A DNA stretch of 64,000 bases from Desulfobacter postgatei 2ac9. Its GTDB lineage: Bacteria; Desulfobacterota; Desulfobacteria; Desulfobacterales; Desulfobacteraceae. Each line of letters starts with the position of its first letter. Position 1 is the stretch's first letter. The stretch covers positions 646,049 through 710,048 of the forward strand of contig NZ_CM001488.1 in assembly GCF_000233695.2 (NCBI RefSeq). The letters are read 5' to 3'. The notes below the pieces were generated by a model. The model searched no databases and was not told where the DNA came from. It was given only the letters and a program-made list of their open reading frames with translations. Both the position numbers and the translations under genes were made by a program. Positions 33,651 through 43,267 of the stretch are shown in pieces.

Positions 33651-35546
33651 ATGGATTTAAAACAGATTTGTCCTGATAAGCTACTCACGGCTGCAGAAAG
33701 TGTAAAAAAAATTCGCAATGGTTCACGGGTATTCATCGGTACAGGGTGCGGAGAACCCCAGCACCTGATCCGGACCATGGTCGAAGACCAGTCCCTTCAG
33801 GACATTGTTGTTTATCAGATGCTGTCAACCACCCTGGCGCAATATCTCAATGATGATAATTTTTCGTCCCGGTTTTCCATTAAACTATTTTTTATTTCCG
33901 TTCTTATGCGTAAATTTGTATTTGAAGGAAAAATTGATTATATCCCGGCATACCTTTCCCAGATCCCAAAAGTTTTCAGGAACAATGAAATCGGCCTGGA
34001 TGTTGCGCTGGTCCAGGTCAGCCCGCCAGACGCTCATGGTTACTGCTCTTTAGGCATTTCCGTGGACATCACTCTTTCCGGAATGAAAAGTGCGCAGATT
34101 ACCATCGCACAGGTCAATCCCCAAATGCCCAGAACTTGGGGAGATTCGTTGGTGCACATCGACGATATCGATTATTTGGTTGAATACGAAGAAGAACTTC
34201 TGGAATCCCTGCCCAAAACCAAAAATAAAACCGTGGTCGAGCGCATCGGCCATTATGTCAGCCAGTTGGTGGATGACGGTGCCACACTGCAGATCGGTTT
34301 CGGGCATCTTCCCCATGCCATCATGCCCTATCTGGCCGGAAAAAAGGACCTTGGTATCCATACCCAGGTCATCACGGACGCCCTGCTGCCTTTATTTAAA
34401 CAGAAGGTTATCACCAACCGCAAAAAAAATTTTCTCCCTGAACGGGCTGTCGCATCCCTTTGCATGGGGTCAAAGGAACTATATAACTACATAGCAGACA
34501 ACCCCATGTTCTATTTCAGGTCTTCTGAATTTGTGAATGATCCCAATGTTATTGCCAGAAATGACAATCTGATCTCCATCAGTTCCGCCCTGGAGGTGGA
34601 TCTGACAGGTCAGGTATGCACGGACTCAAAAGGGTATCTGTTTTATTCGGGCATCGGTGATCAGGTGGATTTCATCAGGGGGTCTGCCATGTCCAAAGGC
34701 GGGTTTTCCATTGTCATCATTCCGTCCACGGCCCAGAACGGCCAGGTATCCCGTATTGTGACCCATTTAAGCGAAGGTGCCGGGGTCGCTACCACCCGGG
34801 GTGACATTGACCTTGTGGTCACTGAATACGGTATTGCGGAAATCCGCCGGAAAAGCATTTTCCAGCGGGTTATGGAACTGGCCCAGATTGCTCATCCCAA
34901 ATTCCGCAAGCAGCTCATTGAACAGGCCAAGCAGAACCATTATATTTTCAGTGACCAATTGCCTCCCACAAACCAGGATCTGCTGTTTCTCAATGCATAT
35001 AGATACAACATGCTCTTGTCCGGTGGAAAACAGTTGCAAGTGAGGCCGCTTCAGCCCTCGGATGAGTTCGAATCCAGAAATTTCTACTATTCCCTCCAGG
35101 AGGATTCCATCTATTTCCGGTTTTTTAACAGGCGCAAAGTTTTCTCCAGGCGTATGCTTCAGCAGATGTGGGCCCAGGTGGATTACAGCCGGAATATGAC
35201 CCTGATCGCCCTGATGCAGCAGGGTAAACGCAAACAGATTGTGGCGGTGGCCTCTTACGCAGAAGTGGACCAAAAGAGTGCGGAAGTGGCATTTCTGGTG
35301 CAGGAGGAGCTTCATGGTCAGGGGATTGCCACATTTTTGCTGAGCTGCCTTGAAAAAATCGCCCGGAAAAATAATTATTCCGGGTTTACTGCCCTTGTCC
35401 TGGCCGAAAACCGAAAAATGCTTAATGTGTTCAAAAACACCTACCCCCACGCAGAATTTATACGGGGGGAAAGTGGTGAAATTGAAGTGATTATGCCTTT
35501 CATCATTGGAAAGCATAATACGCCCCACGATCACTCCCCGGAATAA
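33651..35546 (+). CDS. Acetyl-CoA hydrolase/CoA-transferase fused to GNAT acetyltransferase domain
   Basis: 631 residues. About 1-435 is an acetyl-CoA hydrolase/4-hydroxybutyrate CoA-transferase-like domain (segments GTGCGEPQHL, QIGFGHLPHAI, and a typical C-terminal GDQVDFIRGSAMSKGG with the glycine loop). About 455-620 is a GNAT domain with an acetyl-CoA-binding loop near QEELHGQGIATFLL. The first part would move CoA between carboxylates; the second could acetylate a protein or small molecule, perhaps autoregulating the enzyme. It has its own ribosome-binding site (CAGGAA) and is followed by the Dus gene. Confidence 0.88.
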   Translation: MDLKQICPDKLLTAAESVKKIRNGSRVFIGTGCGEPQHLIRTMVEDQSLQDIVVYQMLSTTLAQYLNDDNFSSRFSIKLFFISVLMRKFVFEGKIDYIPAYLSQIPKVFRNNEIGLDVALVQVSPPDAHGYCSLGISVDITLSGMKSAQITIAQVNPQMPRTWGDSLVHIDDIDYLVEYEEELLESLPKTKNKTVVERIGHYVSQLVDDGATLQIGFGHLPHAIMPYLAGKKDLGIHTQVITDALLPLFKQKVITNRKKNFLPERAVASLCMGSKELYNYIADNPMFYFRSSEFVNDPNVIARNDNLISISSALEVDLTGQVCTDSKGYLFYSGIGDQVDFIRGSAMSKGGFSIVIIPSTAQNGQVSRIVTHLSEGAGVATTRGDIDLVVTEYGIAEIRRKSIFQRVMELAQIAHPKFRKQLIEQAKQNHYIFSDQLPPTNQDLLFLNAYRYNMLLSGGKQLQVRPLQPSDEFESRNFYYSLQEDSIYFRFFNRRKVFSRRMLQQMWAQVDYSRNMTLIALMQQGKRKQIVAVASYAEVDQKSAEVAFLVQEELHGQGIATFLLSCLEKIARKNNYSGFTALVLAENRKMLNVFKNTYPHAEFIRGESGEIEVIMPFIIGKHNTPHDHSPE

Positions 35547-35599
35547 AAATTGATTTATCTTTGAGCTTAATTCAGGGTAATCCCAGTAAAAAATATCCC

Positions 35600-36604
35600 A
35601 TGACAGATAATCGACCCGTTTTGATACTGGCCCCTTTGCAGGGCTTTACCGATGTGGTGTTCAGACAGGCTTATGTCCGGCATTTTACCGGCATTGATCA
35701 GGCCATGGCCCCGTTTATCTCCACCATGAGCAGCAGGCGCCTGAAACCGTCCAGGCTGAAAGACGTGGCTCCGGCTTTGAATATAGCCCTTCCCGTGATC
35801 CCACAAATTCTGGGAAATAATCCGGATGATTTTATCTATCTTGGAGATTGTCTTTTCGACATGGGCTATACTCAAGTCAATTGGAACCTCGGATGCCCTC
35901 ATTCAAAAATTGCAGTAAAACTGCGTGGCTCAGGCCTTTTATCCCATCCGGATAAAATAGACGCCTTCCTTTCCAGGGTAATTCCGGGCATGAAGCCTAC
36001 ATTAAGCGTTAAGATTCGTCTGGGCCGTAAAAGCAAGGAGGAGATTTTGGACCTGATTGCAATGTTCAATACCCACAAGCTTGACGAAATTATCCTGCAT
36101 CCCAGAACCGGGGAACAAATGTATACAGGCACCGCTGATGTTGACGCCTTTGCAGGGGCCATGAAAGCCTGTATCCATCCCATGGTATATAACGGAGATA
36201 TTGTGGACACGGCATCATGGGAAAAAATCCGGCAGCGTTTTCCGCAAATCAGACGTTTCATGATCGGCAGAGGCATTCTCTCCAATCCCTTTTTGCCCGA
36301 GCAGATCAAGGGGGTGATATTCGATTCCCAAAACGCCGACGCCCAAGATCAAGACAGGCAAACGCGTGAACGATTGAAAACCTTTCACGCGGACCTTTTT
36401 AATAGTTACAAACAGGTTTTTTCAGGCCCGGCGCACCTTATCGGGCGCATGAAGGGATTATGGAGCTATCTGGGGCCCTCCTTTGAAAAGAGCAAAAAAC
36501 CGTTGAAAAAACTGCTCAACTCAACTTCGGAGCAGGCTTATTTGGATCGGGTCGGTGAATTCTGGGACATGGATTTAAAATTCTGCCCGGACAGGATAGA
36601 ATGA
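35600..36604 (+). CDS. tRNA-dihydrouridine synthase family protein
   Basis: 334 residues from the ATG at 35600; a TTG at 35561 would add thirteen. It is an FMN-dependent TIM barrel that reduces uridine in tRNA. The start LAPLQGFTDVVFR binds FMN, the catalytic cysteine is in NWNLGCPHSKI at about residue 100, and YNGDI and MIGRGIL are the usual FMN phosphate-binding strands. The subfamily is diverged from E. coli DusA, DusB and DusC, so the tRNA position is not predicted. Confidence 0.85.
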   Translation: MTDNRPVLILAPLQGFTDVVFRQAYVRHFTGIDQAMAPFISTMSSRRLKPSRLKDVAPALNIALPVIPQILGNNPDDFIYLGDCLFDMGYTQVNWNLGCPHSKIAVKLRGSGLLSHPDKIDAFLSRVIPGMKPTLSVKIRLGRKSKEEILDLIAMFNTHKLDEIILHPRTGEQMYTGTADVDAFAGAMKACIHPMVYNGDIVDTASWEKIRQRFPQIRRFMIGRGILSNPFLPEQIKGVIFDSQNADAQDQDRQTRERLKTFHADLFNSYKQVFSGPAHLIGRMKGLWSYLGPSFEKSKKPLKKLLNSTSEQAYLDRVGEFWDMDLKFCPDRIE

Positions 36605-36761
36605 GACACCCGCCCGGATAGATAGTGGTATGTCACAAATGAATTGATACCATTTGAATATTCATAGAGATGCGTCCCATTTCATTATATACTCGAGAGT
36701 CGTAAGTTTTTTCAAAAAAAAGTGACATTTAAAAATGGAAAGAGCATTTTAGGCTTTTTAA

Positions 36762-38031
36762 CGCCTTGAACAACCAAATTCAAACAAAAAAGGACCCAAA
36801 ATTCTCAAATATATTTATCAGACTCTACGATTTTTCCGCAATGCTTTTTCAAGAAATATTACCTGGCTCATGTTTTGTATGGTAGTTCTTGGGTTTATCG
36901 GAGCATCTGAAATGATTGGTGTTACATCATTTTGTCGATTCTGGGGCCTGAACACAACTGGCTACCATGCATTTATCCATTTCTTTCGGGCATCAACATT
37001 CAGAAACCCAAAGCAAGCCATCCTATTTCCGTGGTCATTGCTGGGGGGCCATAGGAATGCTGATTGGATCTATGGCTTCTCCTTTTTGTATACCGTTATC
37101 TCTTAAAATCCATCAAGGACTCATTCACGTAAATGATGGGAACTGCTCTGAGGAAACCAGAGATACGCTGGGAAACAGGATTATTCAAATGGCGCTAAAT
37201 TTTGCGATGAAGCATAATATCCGCAGCGTCCTTACTCTGGACGCTTTTTCCCCCAGTGCCGATGTCTTCAAACTGGCCGGTTCGGTGTTCTCTGTACAGC
37301 ATCAATCGCCACTGATTACGTTGATTATAAGAGCCAAAAAGAACTGTGTGGCCTATTTCGAAGCACAGATACCTCAAAAAAAAAGCCCGGGTAGACCACC
37401 AGAGTATGGTTAAAAAGTACGGTTATTAGAGCTATTTGATCATCAACACCTATTCTCAAAAATCGAATGCACAATTTATGGGAAAATTGAAGATATTTCA
37501 ATCACTTCCCTGGATTTACTCTGGAAGCCGACAGCTGGTCTGATCCGTTTTGTGCTGGCAATTACCAGTCGTGGTCCTATCGTATTGATGTGCAGTGACC
37601 TGCATCAAGATCCTGTTATGGCCCTTGAACTTTATTGCGCCAGGGTCCGTATCGAAACTATGTTTGATATGCTCAAAAATGTCATGGGTGTTTTTCGATA
37701 TCGATTTTGGACAAAGGGTTTGCCGCGCCATTCGAGAAAGCCCAGAAAGAATAAATATTTGAATCCTCCGATGGGCATTGATCCAAAAAGAAAAGTCAGA
37801 CGCTGCTTTGATGCATATGAACGATTTGTCATGATCGGTTCAATTGCCCTTGGTTTGCTGCAACTGATTTCATTAAAATATCAAAATTCTGTATGGCGTG
37901 AATTTCAAGGCTTCTTGAGAACAAAATCCAGAAGCCTCCCTTCTGAACGAACGGTCAAATTTGTAATCGCCAACTTATTGATCGTTGATTTATTCAGTTC
38001 CGCTCCAGGACAAGGAATTGTTTCTCAATAA
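36762..38031 (+). pseudogene. Degenerate DDE transposase (insertion-sequence remnant)
   Basis: The 5' part is open from 36762 in one frame (coding IGASEMIGVTSFCRFW and onward). Near 36990-37000 the homology passes to another frame, with what looks like an internal deletion as well. From there one frame runs to 38031 but is cut by TAA at 37411-37413 (GRPPEYG then stop then KVRLLELFD). The C-terminal block has VRIETMFDMLKNVMG, matching the last catalytic glutamate of a DDE transposase, and a basic end. The element is inactive. I could not identify terminal inverted repeats. The IS family is not assigned with certainty (IS4-like). Confidence 0.8.
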
Positions 38032-38097
38032 CGCGGCTTCATGACAAGGTGATATTAAAACTGTAGGCCATGGAAAAATGATTGCCAAGGCAAGGAA

Positions 38098-38129
38098 GGC
38101 ACGGCAGCACCGGAACAGTGCGCCGTGCC
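38098..38129 (-). terminator. Hairpin after the glycosyltransferase gene
   Basis: An 8-bp GC stem GGCACGGC/GCCGTGCC with a 16-base loop lies 29 bases downstream of the minus-strand glycosyltransferase stop. The run after it is only TTCCTT, so it is a moderate candidate. Confidence 0.5.
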
Positions 38130-38157
38130 CAAAGAAAAGAAAGTAATTAAGAAAAGA

Positions 38158-39543
38158 TCAGGTCAACTGCCGGGCACCTAATTGGTGGTGAAGATCATTG
38201 TCCGGATTGACCTTTGGACAGGCACGTGTCAGCCAACGGGAGTGATGAGGGGTTATCAGGGCATAAGGCTTTATCCAGCTCAGGGCGATGAAAAAGAAAA
38301 AGCCATACACAAATGCCAATATTGAGGAAATCTTGCCGAATTTAAAGGCGTAAATCGTGGCGGCCAGGCTGGAGCCCAGCACAATTCCGACAATGGTCTT
38401 ACTCCCGAATATGGCCGGATTCCACAAAATCAGTCCCCAGGACATCAAGAAAAAAAGCTGCGCCACGGTAAGTTTGATCACGTCGGAAACCAGGTTGATC
38501 CGCGCCCCAAGCATTGATCCCCGGCGAAACCGCGTAAATATAAAGGAGGCCATGGCAATGGTCTCACGTACATTGCTCCTGGCCCATCTCAAATACATTT
38601 TGCACAGCTGGGTATAAGCCACCGGGACCTCGGTAAAAACTCTGGCATTCTGCTGAAACACCACATCATAGCCCTGGCGAAGAATCATATTTGTCATTGC
38701 GCGGTCTTCGCCGATATTGGCGGGTCGCCCAAGAAAAGTCTGGTTCCGCCATTTATCAAGCACACCCATGACAACGGATTTACGGTATGCAGACAGTGCC
38801 CCGGGCGTGCAGGTCACTGTACGGACCATGCTCTGGCTGACACGCATGAAATCAAAGCTGAACACAAAAACAATGTCCACCATCCGGGGAATAATACCCT
38901 GGGACTGGTTGAGTACCCGAACATTGCCTGCAACAGCGCCGACATCGGGATTTAATGCAAAAGGCGTCACCAGATTCCTAAGGGTGTCGGGTTCCACCAT
39001 GGAGTCACTATCCACTGTCACCAGAACCGTGCCTCTACTTTTCTTAAACCCATCATAAAGGGCCTGACGTTTGCCCTGATTCCGGGGCTGACGTATAGTC
39101 AGAACAGGTAATGAAAGGGTTCTTTTGGCCTGTTTAATCCATTTCCAGGTGTCATCCATACTGCCGTCATCCACCGCAATCAGTTGAATTTTATTCCTGG
39201 GATAGTTGCTGGCAGCAAGACTTTTAAGGGTATCAAAAACCTGACGACCCTCATTGTAAGCCGGTACTACGATTGTACAAGTGGGCAGCTGATCATCGGA
39301 CACACCCGGAATTGGCCTGTATTTCAGAACCAGGATGATTCTCCATACCAGCTCTGCCAGGGCAAGACTGGAAAAAACCGAGAATACGGCAATCAACGCA
39401 CGCCCCCAGACCACCCCTTTAAGAAATTGGATGGCAGATGAACCGCCTGTGCCATATAAAAAGACCGCTGCCAAAACTGCCAGGATACAAGCCAGGGCTG
39501 CAATTTTATTTTTATTTCTAATATTCTCTCTGATCATTACCAT
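38158..39543 (-). CDS. Processive family 2 glycosyltransferase, membrane-bound (hyaluronan/chitin synthase-like)
   Basis: 461 residues. Two transmembrane segments lie at about 15-33 and 45-70, the catalytic domain at about 80-320, and four or more hydrophobic segments at 335-440. Catalytic markers of inverting GT2 synthases are present: VDDGSMDD, VDSDS (DxD), EDRAMTN, and the product-binding motif YLRWARSN in place of QxxRW. It probably polymerises and extrudes a beta-linked polysaccharide. It is a single gene with AAGGAG in front, next to a dead insertion sequence, and no other polysaccharide genes are nearby. Confidence 0.85.
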   Translation of the reverse strand: MVMIRENIRNKNKIAALACILAVLAAVFLYGTGGSSAIQFLKGVVWGRALIAVFSVFSSLALAELVWRIILVLKYRPIPGVSDDQLPTCTIVVPAYNEGRQVFDTLKSLAASNYPRNKIQLIAVDDGSMDDTWKWIKQAKRTLSLPVLTIRQPRNQGKRQALYDGFKKSRGTVLVTVDSDSMVEPDTLRNLVTPFALNPDVGAVAGNVRVLNQSQGIIPRMVDIVFVFSFDFMRVSQSMVRTVTCTPGALSAYRKSVVMGVLDKWRNQTFLGRPANIGEDRAMTNMILRQGYDVVFQQNARVFTEVPVAYTQLCKMYLRWARSNVRETIAMASFIFTRFRRGSMLGARINLVSDVIKLTVAQLFFLMSWGLILWNPAIFGSKTIVGIVLGSSLAATIYAFKFGKISSILAFVYGFFFFIALSWIKPYALITPHHSRWLTRACPKVNPDNDLHHQLGARQLT

Positions 39544-40142
39544 CGTTTATATCTCCTTAATTCTTTAAAATCCATCGCCGGTATAGCAATGAACGTGACA
39601 TAGCATAGCAAAGGGCATGCCAAACAATAACATACTGAATTTAAACAAAATATATAAAAAAACAAGAATTCATATACAAAATGGTTACCAAAACTTCATC
39701 CATAGCAACGATATTTTCATTTTTAGCTGTTTTAGATATCCTTGTAAGCATCAGCCTGAACAAAACGCCAAAATGCCCTGTGATTTATAGTCCACAGGGC
39801 ATTTTAGCTTTGAATCAGTCTGTCAAACAGGACTGAAGCCTACCTGATCACAATTCTTTTTCTTTTTTAAATCACCATTTAATTGTGAGGCCATGTGTGG
39901 AAATGCTCTTCCAACACAGGAAGGTGATGATGGTGGAGAGACAAGGACAGATAGCGTATGCACTGGTTTCAGGGGGTTATTGTGTCCTTTGTCATACATA
40001 ACTGTTATATGCAAATAACATACCAATAATGCAACTGCTTATATTTAAATCTTTTTTTTCAAAAAGAGGCATTCTGCCAATAAAAAACCGAGTTACAAAA
40101 TTTTCACTCCTGACCCTCAAAAGATGCAAAAAACGTAACTCA
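39544..40142. other. 600-base intergenic region between the glycosyltransferase and uvrA
   Basis: AT-rich and mostly featureless apart from a strong hairpin at 39770-39805. A 67-codon minus-strand ORF at 39823-40026 has no ribosome-binding site and no family resemblance. Promoter elements for the glycosyltransferase gene should lie near 39550-39650, but I see none that is convincing. Confidence 0.4.
39770..39805. terminator. Perfect 13-bp inverted repeat, terminator-like
   Basis: AAAATGCCCTGTG (39770-39782) and CACAGGGCATTTT (39793-39805) pair perfectly around a 10-base loop, with A/T runs on both sides, so the hairpin can work in both directions. No gene ends close to it: the nearest ends are uvrA (40143, minus) and the start of the glycosyltransferase. 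Confidence 0.65.
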
Positions 40143-43115
40143 TCAAACAAAAATGTAACCGCCGGAGTTAAGGATGGGAATTAAATACCGGCCAGTATAG
40201 CTGCCGGGGTCTTTAGCCACATCCTCAGGCGGACCGGCCGCCACAATCCTTCCTCCGCCGCTGCCCCCCTCGGGACCTATGTCCAGAATCCAGTCTGCCG
40301 TCTTAATCACATCCAGATTATGTTCAATGATCACAACGGTGTTGCCGGCATGGGTAAGGCGCTGGAGCACCTGCAGCAGCATACGGATGTCGTGGAAGTG
40401 CAGCCCGGTGGTCGGCTCGTCCAGGATATAAAGGGTGTCGCCGGTGTCCTTTCTGGCAAGCTCCCGGGCCAGCTTAATCCGCTGGGCTTCGCCGCCCGAC
40501 AAGGTGGTGGCTGCCTGACCCAGTTTAATATAGGAGAGCCCCACATCCACGAGCGTATCCAGAATTCTTATGATCTTGGGATAGGCGTCAAACAGATCCC
40601 TGGCCTGCACTACGGAAAGATCCAATACATCGGCAATGGAATGATCCTTGTACTTAATTTCCAGGGTGGACTTGTTGAACCGCTTGCCGTGGCATACGTC
40701 ACAGGGCACAAACACATCGGCCAGAAAGTGCATCTCCACCTTGATGTATCCGTCGCCCTGACAGGCCTCGCACCGGCCACCCTTAACATTAAAAGAGTAC
40801 CGTCCTTTTTTATATCCCCTGGCCTCGGATTCGGGCAGCATGGCAAAGAGGTCCCGGATAGGATCGAACAGCTTGGTATATGTGGCGGGATTGCTGCGCG
40901 GGGTCCGGCCGATGGGTTTTTGGTCAATGTTGATGATTTTATTAATGTGGGACAGCCCGGTGATCTTTTTATGTTTTCCCACACTCATCTGGGAGCCGTG
41001 CAGTTTTACCGCCAGGGCCGGGTAAAGAATCTGGTTGATCAGGGTGGATTTACCGGCTCCGGACACACCGGTGACGGCCGTTAAAAGCCCCACAGGGATT
41101 TTGGCTGTGATGTTGGCCAGGTTGTTTTCACATGCCCCGTGGATGGTGAGCCATTTATCTCCCATGGTTTTGGGGGTCCTTCGTTTTTCAGGCACGGCAA
41201 TGGTCTCATGTCCGCTTAAAAATTGACCGGTGAGGGAAACCGGGTTGTTCCTGATCTGTTCAGGGGTACCCTGGGCTACGATCTCGCCACCCAGATGACC
41301 GGCACCCGGGCCGATGTCCACAATCCAGTCCGAGGCCTCCATGGTTTCCTGGTCATGCTCCACAATGAGCAGGGTGTTGCCGATATCCCGCAGATGCTTC
41401 AGCGTGGACAGCAATTTAATGTTGTCTCTCTGGTGAAGGCCGATGGAGGGTTCATCCAGAATATAAAGCACCCCGGTCAGTTCAGACCCCACCTGGGAGG
41501 CCAGGCGGATGCGCTGGGATTCCCCGCCGGAGAGGGTGGGACCGGACCGGTCCAGGGAGAGATAATCCAAACCGACGTTCACCAGAAAACCCAGACGATC
41601 CCGGATCTCCTTGAGCAGTTCGGCGGCAATGAGCTTTTTGCTGCCGGTCAACACCAGTGAAGAGATAAAATTATAGGCATCTTTCACGGTCATCTCAGTG
41701 ACATCTATAATGGATTTTTCATTGATCCTGACATGCAAAATTTCATCCCGCAGCCGCCGCCCCTTACATGCCGGACAGATGGCCGAAGTCATGAAATCGA
41801 TATAGTACTTTTTCTGATGTTCGGACTGGGTGTTCCTGTACCGGCGCATCAAGGTGTGGATCAGACCTTCGTGGGTGCGGGAAAATTGACCCTGGATCTT
41901 TGACGAGTTCCAGTTCACGGTCATCTGTTTATCTCCGGAGCCGTAGAGCAGCAGATCCCGGTCTTTTTGGGGCAGCTTTTTCCAGGGCATATTAAAATCA
42001 ATACCCCACTGCTCCTCCATGGCCAGTAACTGGCCCTTGCCCCAGGAATTTTCATTGTTGAAGCGCGGGTTCTTGATGAAATAGTTTTTCCAGGGAACCA
42101 CCGCACCCTCACGGATGGATAGATTGGGATCCGGCACCACCTTATCCGGATCAATGGCCAAAAGGGTGCCGATACCGTTACAGTCAGGACACATGCCCAA
42201 AGGAGAGTTAAAAGAAAAAATCTGGGGCGTAAGTTCCGGATAGGCAATACCGCAACAGGAACGTGCCTCGCTCATTTTCAAGTCTTCCCGGCCCAGCATG
42301 TGCACAATGAGCTGGCCTGCGCCCAGTTTCAGGGCCGCTTCCACGGAATCGGTGAGTCGTTTTTCAAACGCGGCCTGGGGCGCTACCACCAGCCGGTCTA
42401 TAACCACTTCAATGTGGTGTTTTTTATTGCGGGCCAGGGCTTGGACATTTTCAAGATCCTGGACCACCCCGTCCACCCGGACCCTTGCATAACCTTCGCG
42501 TTTGAGCTCTTCAAGGCGTTCCCGATGTTCCCCCTTGCGGTTTTCCACAATGGGCGCCAGAATAAGGATCTTAGACCCGTCAGGCAGATCCATAATCTGG
42601 GAGACCATGGCCTGGGCATGGCCCCGTCCCACCTTTTTCCCGCATTTATAGCAATACTGGGTCCCCACCCGGGCAAAGAGCACCCGCAGGTAGTCGTAAA
42701 TTTCAGTGATGGTACCCACGGTGGAGCGTGGATTTTTGGAAGCGGACTTCTGTTCAATGGCAATGGTGGGAGAAAGCCCCCGGATGGTATCGTAGCGGGG
42801 TTTTTCCATCTGCCCGATGAACTGCCGGGCATAGGAGGACAAGGACTCAACATACCGGCGCTGGCCTTCGGCAAAAATGGTATCAAAGGCCAGGCTGGAC
42901 TTGCCCGACCCGGAAACACCCGTCACAACCACCAGCTTTTTTTTGGGGATCTCTACATCAATATTTTTAAGATTATGTTCCTTGGCACCCCGGACAATGA
43001 TCCGGTCCAGTTCCTTGGACCGGGAATCTTCTTCCAGGGGGTGCAGGGGAGTCGGGCTATGAGCAGCATATTTATCAGCTGTCTGGGTTACAGCGGCAGC
43101 AATATTTTTTTTCAT
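40143..43115 (-). CDS. uvrA: Excinuclease ABC subunit A
   Basis: 990-residue DNA damage sensor of nucleotide excision repair, a dimeric ABC-type ATPase. Two Walker A motifs ([12 protein letters not shown] at about 70-80 and [12 protein letters not shown] at about 680) and two signature motifs ([18 protein letters not shown]) are present. The zinc modules are visible as [15 protein letters not shown] and CEACQGDG with CDVCHGKR. The N-terminus has about 38 extra residues before the usual start region; a later start is not excluded. It is a single gene. Confidence 0.97.
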   Translation of the reverse strand: MKKNIAAAVTQTADKYAAHSPTPLHPLEEDSRSKELDRIIVRGAKEHNLKNIDVEIPKKKLVVVTGVSGSGKSSLAFDTIFAEGQRRYVESLSSYARQFIGQMEKPRYDTIRGLSPTIAIEQKSASKNPRSTVGTITEIYDYLRVLFARVGTQYCYKCGKKVGRGHAQAMVSQIMDLPDGSKILILAPIVENRKGEHRERLEELKREGYARVRVDGVVQDLENVQALARNKKHHIEVVIDRLVVAPQAAFEKRLTDSVEAALKLGAGQLIVHMLGREDLKMSEARSCCGIAYPELTPQIFSFNSPLGMCPDCNGIGTLLAIDPDKVVPDPNLSIREGAVVPWKNYFIKNPRFNNENSWGKGQLLAMEEQWGIDFNMPWKKLPQKDRDLLLYGSGDKQMTVNWNSSKIQGQFSRTHEGLIHTLMRRYRNTQSEHQKKYYIDFMTSAICPACKGRRLRDEILHVRINEKSIIDVTEMTVKDAYNFISSLVLTGSKKLIAAELLKEIRDRLGFLVNVGLDYLSLDRSGPTLSGGESQRIRLASQVGSELTGVLYILDEPSIGLHQRDNIKLLSTLKHLRDIGNTLLIVEHDQETMEASDWIVDIGPGAGHLGGEIVAQGTPEQIRNNPVSLTGQFLSGHETIAVPEKRRTPKTMGDKWLTIHGACENNLANITAKIPVGLLTAVTGVSGAGKSTLINQILYPALAVKLHGSQMSVGKHKKITGLSHINKIINIDQKPIGRTPRSNPATYTKLFDPIRDLFAMLPESEARGYKKGRYSFNVKGGRCEACQGDGYIKVEMHFLADVFVPCDVCHGKRFNKSTLEIKYKDHSIADVLDLSVVQARDLFDAYPKIIRILDTLVDVGLSYIKLGQAATTLSGGEAQRIKLARELARKDTGDTLYILDEPTTGLHFHDIRMLLQVLQRLTHAGNTVVIIEHNLDVIKTADWILDIGPEGGSGGGRIVAAGPPEDVAKDPGSYTGRYLIPILNSGGYIFV

Positions 43116-43267
43116 GGGTCACCAGGATTTGTTTTTGGTTACCCCAACAACGATAATCACCTGCAATAAAAAGTAAAGTCTGGATAACGGGATTTTAACT
43201 ATAATCATTGTGAATGGGTAATTTTAGCAAACGCCTTCACTCATACCATAAAAATTAACCCTATACT

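Noticed and set aside
39823-40026. 67-codon minus-strand ORF
   Set aside because: No ribosome-binding site, no family resemblance, in an AT-rich spacer.
42300-43169. Long plus-strand open frame opposite uvrA
   Set aside because: Antisense shadow of uvrA.
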